From Bordetella petrii (GTDB lineage Bacteria; Pseudomonadota; Gammaproteobacteria; Burkholderiales; Burkholderiaceae_B): DNA of 64,000 nt. The notes beneath the pieces were generated by a model, which saw nothing but the letters and a program-made list of their open reading frames with translations, made no database searches and had not been told where the DNA came from. Location of the stretch: assembly GCF_000067205.1 (NCBI RefSeq), contig NC_010170.1, forward strand, positions 5,084,001-5,148,000. The letters are read 5' to 3'. Positions 61,535-64,000 of the stretch are shown in pieces. The translations under genes and the position numbers were made by a program. Every line of letters starts with the position of its first letter. Within the stretch, counting starts at the first letter, position 1.

Positions 61535-62293
61535 TTAAACCAGCTTCCATTTTTTCAGCAGCGCGTCGAGCTCGCCGCTGCGCTTGACCTCATCGAGCGC
61601 GGCCTGCAGCTTCTGCTTCAGCGCATCGTCGCCCTGCCGCAAGCCCAGGCCAATGGAGCCGGGCAGCGAAGCCTTGTAGCTCTGCACCAGCCGCGTGCGG
61701 GGAAACTGGCCCAGGCCCAGATAGTAGGAAAGCGTGGGATAGTCGGCAATGCCGGCCTCGATGCGCCCGGCATTGACGTCGCGGATGATGGCCGGAATGG
61801 TGTCGTACACCTTCACTTCCTTGAAAATGCCCGCGGCCTTCAGCGCGTCGACATAAACGGTGCCTACCTGCGCGCCCACCACACGGTCTTTGAACGGCTG
61901 GTACGAGGGGTAGTCGGTCTTGTCGGTGGACGGCACGATCATGCCTTCCCCATACGTGTACACCGGCCGGGTGAAGTCGATCACCTGCTTGCGCTTGTCG
62001 GTGATGTACATGGCCGAGGCGATGATGTCGATTTTCTTGGACGTCAGCGACGAGATCAGGGCGGAGAAATCCATGGCCTCGATAGCCGGCGTGAACCCGG
62101 CGTGCTTGCCCACGGCCTGGATCAGGTCGATCATGAATCCCTGCATCTGTTGTGTGGCAGGGTTCAGGAACGAGAATGGCACGCCGTTGGTTTCGGTGCC
62201 CACCTTCATCACGGTTTGTGCGGTGGCGGGCGCCGCGCTGGCGGCCAGGGAGACCGCCGCGGCGGCCAGGGCAAATTGCACTCTTCGGATCAT
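61535..62293 (-). CDS. ABC transporter substrate-binding protein, amino-acid type
   Basis: This 252-residue periplasmic protein of family 3 (SBP_bac_3) has the signal VQFALAAAAVSLAASAAPATAQ, cleaved near 26. GVPFSFLNPATQQMQGFMIDLIQAVGKHAGF near 37-67, KIDIIASAMYITDKRKQVIDFTRPV near 86-110 and AGRIEAGIADYPTLSYYL near 170 follow. It binds a polar amino acid or similar small acid. No ABC permease or ATPase is beside it. The GGAG at 62301-62304 is too close to the ATG at 62299, so the ATG at 62293 is chosen as start. Confidence 0.86.
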   Translation of the reverse strand: MIRRVQFALAAAAVSLAASAAPATAQTVMKVGTETNGVPFSFLNPATQQMQGFMIDLIQAVGKHAGFTPAIEAMDFSALISSLTSKKIDIIASAMYITDKRKQVIDFTRPVYTYGEGMIVPSTDKTDYPSYQPFKDRVVGAQVGTVYVDALKAAGIFKEVKVYDTIPAIIRDVNAGRIEAGIADYPTLSYYLGLGQFPRTRLVQSYKASLPGSIGLGLRQGDDALKQKLQAALDEVKRSGELDALLKKWKLV

Positions 62294-62417
62294 CGTCATG
62301 CTCCAGGAGATGGCTTGCGCCGTTGGGAATGCCTGCGGGCATTGTCCTACTTTTCTCGCCGCGCGGTCGCTTATCTCGCCACGGGCCACCGGCTAGGGTA
62401 GATCAGGCTTGACACCG

Positions 62418-62442
62418 ATTTATGCTCAGACGTAGCATAAAT
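62418..62442. promoter_or_regulatory. nadA upstream palindrome 1
   Basis: ATTTATGCT and AGCATAAAT form perfect 9-bp arms around a 7-base centre. The site lies about 90 bp before the nadA start, in the divergent gap with the binding-protein gene. It is probably the operator of an NAD-biosynthesis repressor; NadQ-type control is a guess. Confidence 0.65.
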
Positions 62443-62469
62443 ACAGGTTCCTCTTTTTTTACCCTAAAA

Positions 62470-62486
62470 ATGCTCGATATGAGCAT
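62470..62486. promoter_or_regulatory. nadA upstream palindrome 2
   Basis: ATGCT and AGCAT surround a 7-base centre, the same core and spacing as palindrome 1. The right half AGCATAAAT is identical; the outer left bases differ. The centres are 48 bp apart. Confidence 0.6.
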
Positions 62487-62529
62487 AAATTGGCCGTCGC
62501 GCCAGACAGCTCGCCACGGAGACCCCGCC

Positions 62530-63678
62530 ATGCACACACTTGCCGCTCGGCCAGTGGAATTCGACCTGCCCGCCTCGCCGGCCCAGGCAGCCTGCCCCAC
62601 CACCATCGGCCAGGCCTGGGCCCGCGTGCCAGAACCCTTGCCCCCCGGCCAGCGCGCCGCCTTGATCGAGCGTATTCGCGAGCTGCTGGCGCGCGAGCGC
62701 GCCGTGCTGGTGGCGCATTACTACGTCGACGCCGACCTGCAGGAACTGGCCGAAGCCACCGGCGGCTGCGTGGGCGACTCACTGGAGATGGCCCGCTTCG
62801 GCCGCGACCATCCGGCCGACACGCTGGTCGTGGCGGGGGTGCGCTTCATGGGCGAAACCGCCAAGATCCTCAGTCCGTCCAAGCGCATCCTGATGCCCGA
62901 CCTGCAGGCCACCTGCTCGCTGGACCTCGGTTGTCCCGACGATGACTTCACCGCCTGGTGCGACGCACATCCCGACCGCACGGTGGTGGTCTACGCGAAC
63001 ACCAGCGCGGCCGTGAAGGCGCGCGCCGACTGGGTGGTAACTTCATCCATCGCGCTGGACGTCGTGGCCAACCTGCACGCGCGCGGCCAGCGCATCCTGT
63101 GGGCGCCCGACCGGCACCTGGGCAGCTACGTGCAGCGCCAGACCGGCGCCGACATGCTGCTGTGGCAGGGCGCCTGCGTGGTGCACGATGAATTCAAGGG
63201 CGTCGAACTCGAACTGCTGCGTGCCGAACACCCCCAGGCCCGGGTGCTGGCGCACCCCGAATCGCCCCAGGCGGTGCTGGCCCAGGCCGACGTAGTGGGC
63301 TCGACCACGCAGCTGATCGACGCCGCGCGCGCGCTCGACGCCGGGCAATTCATCGTGGCCACCGACCAGGGCATTCTGCACAAAATGCGCGCGGCCGCGC
63401 CCGGCAAGCAGTTCATCGCGGCCCCCACGGCGGGCAACAGCGCCACTTGCAAAAGCTGCGCCCATTGCCCGTGGATGGCCATGAACGAGCTGGCCGGACT
63501 GGCCAACGTGCTGGAACACGGCCACAACGAAATCACGCTGGACCCGGAGCTGGGCCGCCGCGCCAAACTGCCTATCGACCGCATGCTGGCCTTCGCCGAA
63601 CAGCGCAAGCAACGCGTGCGCGCCAGCGGCGACCTGGCGCGCGACACGGCGCTGTACGAACGGGTCGGCCCGGCCTGA
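62530..63678 (+). CDS. nadA: Quinolinate synthase A
   Basis: This 382-residue [4Fe-4S] enzyme condenses iminoaspartate with dihydroxyacetone phosphate to quinolinate. Features are VLVAHYYVDADLQELAEATGGCVGDSLEMA near 58-87, VVAGVRFMGETAKILSP near 96 and MPDLQATCSLDLGCP near 119 with one cluster Cys. VVYANTSAAVKA near 152, PDRHLGSYV near 194 and the late Cys-rich segment SATCKSCAHCPWMAMNEL near 302-319 complete the set. ATG at 62530 gives the usual bacterial start; an ATG at 62422 lies within the palindrome and is rejected. nadB begins 14 bp on. Two palindromes upstream suggest repression by NAD status. Confidence 0.95.
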   Translation: MHTLAARPVEFDLPASPAQAACPTTIGQAWARVPEPLPPGQRAALIERIRELLARERAVLVAHYYVDADLQELAEATGGCVGDSLEMARFGRDHPADTLVVAGVRFMGETAKILSPSKRILMPDLQATCSLDLGCPDDDFTAWCDAHPDRTVVVYANTSAAVKARADWVVTSSIALDVVANLHARGQRILWAPDRHLGSYVQRQTGADMLLWQGACVVHDEFKGVELELLRAEHPQARVLAHPESPQAVLAQADVVGSTTQLIDAARALDAGQFIVATDQGILHKMRAAAPGKQFIAAPTAGNSATCKSCAHCPWMAMNELAGLANVLEHGHNEITLDPELGRRAKLPIDRMLAFAEQRKQRVRASGDLARDTALYERVGPA

Positions 63679-63692
63679 CAGGAGTGCCCACC

Positions 63693-64000
63693 ATGACATA
63701 CGACGTCATCGTCGTCGGCAATGGCCTGGCCGGGCTGGCCACCGCGCTGGAACTGGCGCCGCGTTGCCGCGTGGCGCTGCTGGCCAAGGGCGGCGTCGAG
63801 CACAGCGCGAGCCATCGGGCGCAGGGCGGCATCGCCGCCGCGCTAGACCCGCAGGATAGCGTGGCCGAGCACGTGCGCGATACCCTGGTCGCGGGCGGCG
63901 GCCTGTGCGACGCCGACGCCACGCACCGTATTGCCGCCGATGCGCGCCGCGCGATCGGCTGGCTGCAACAGCAAGGCGTGGCCTTCACCCCGGAAGCACC
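63693..64000 (+). CDS. nadB: L-aspartate oxidase, N-terminal part (runs off window)
   Basis: These 102 codons begin MTYDVIVVGNGLAGLATALEL, the FAD-binding GxGxxG start, and continue with the succinate-dehydrogenase-family segment HSASHRAQGGIAAALDPQDS near 38-57. NadB oxidises L-aspartate to iminoaspartate for NadA. GGAG at 63681-63684 precedes ATG 63693. The gene continues beyond 64000. Directly after nadA, it forms a nadAB operon. Confidence 0.92.
   Translation, partial: MTYDVIVVGNGLAGLATALELAPRCRVALLAKGGVEHSASHRAQGGIAAALDPQDSVAEHVRDTLVAGGGLCDADATHRIAADARRAIGWLQQQGVAFTPEA

Overview
The window is high-GC DNA (roughly two thirds G+C by eye) from a betaproteobacterium of the Alcaligenaceae. 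Bordetella is the best guess, and an environmental type such as B. petrii, or a close Achromobacter relative, is likeliest. The evidence is wlb/bpl-style LPS genes, a DUF4148 protein, a TRAP uptake system, a fmdB–DUF502–aspS operon and ubiA. An intact nadA followed by nadB argues against the classical pathogenic Bordetella, which as I recall lack the aspartate route to NAD. No tRNA or rRNA gene was seen.

1–21.4 kb is a surface-polysaccharide (LPS/O-antigen) region. It opens with the end of a DegT-type aminotransferase, a 2-epimerase, a WecA/WbpL-like initiating transferase, two glycosyltransferases, an Amj-family flippase-like membrane protein, an O-antigen ligase/polymerase-like protein and a WbpM/WlbL-like 4,6-dehydratase. 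A 1200-bp IS3-family (IS407-group) element splits the dehydratase. Next comes a seven-gene minus-strand operon of visibly lower GC (9.9–18.9 kb): an ABC exporter, an unknown protein, four glycosyltransferases and a second 2-epimerase. It looks horizontally acquired. A WbpV-like reductase and a second ligase-like protein close the region. Dehydratase, reductase and WbpL-like transferase together resemble the route that makes and attaches the first N-acetyl-6-deoxyhexosamine, so the insertion probably blocks O-chain initiation.

21.6–27.2 kb holds a CoxG-like protein, two drug/metabolite exporters, and a polymorphic toxin with a C-terminal Ntox50-like domain followed by its probable immunity gene and two further small genes. 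27.2–38 kb is mostly housekeeping: clsB with its endonuclease-like partner, aspS–DUF502–fmdB, a Na+/H+ antiporter, a GMC oxidoreductase, an exported-looking methyltransferase and an APC permease.

37.9–42.4 kb is an unusual four-gene lipid cluster: a hydroxylase, a desaturase, a ketoacyl synthase III fused to a haem-oxygenase-like diiron domain, and an unknown protein. I consider it the best candidate for an undescribed pathway. A 3.3-copy tandem array of ~130-bp double-hairpin units follows. Related hairpins (GGTGTC…GACACC / GGTGCC…GGCACC) recur at four other loci, always at or near gene 3' ends.

43–50 kb holds a DapA-family aldolase/lyase, msrC, an aminotransferase, ubiA, two small exported proteins and a saccharopine-dehydrogenase-like protein. 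At 49.5–52.7 kb a GlcC-like regulator and glcB are divergent, with two identical palindromic operators between them. At 52.7–60 kb a GntR regulator precedes an operon of an IlvD-type dehydratase, a β-hydroxyacid dehydrogenase, a DenD-like dehydrogenase and a TRAP transporter, probably for uptake and breakdown of a short sugar acid. A DUF2798 gene, a LysR remnant, a hydroxyacid dehydrogenase and an amino-acid-type binding protein lead to nadA–nadB, which has two matched palindromes upstream.
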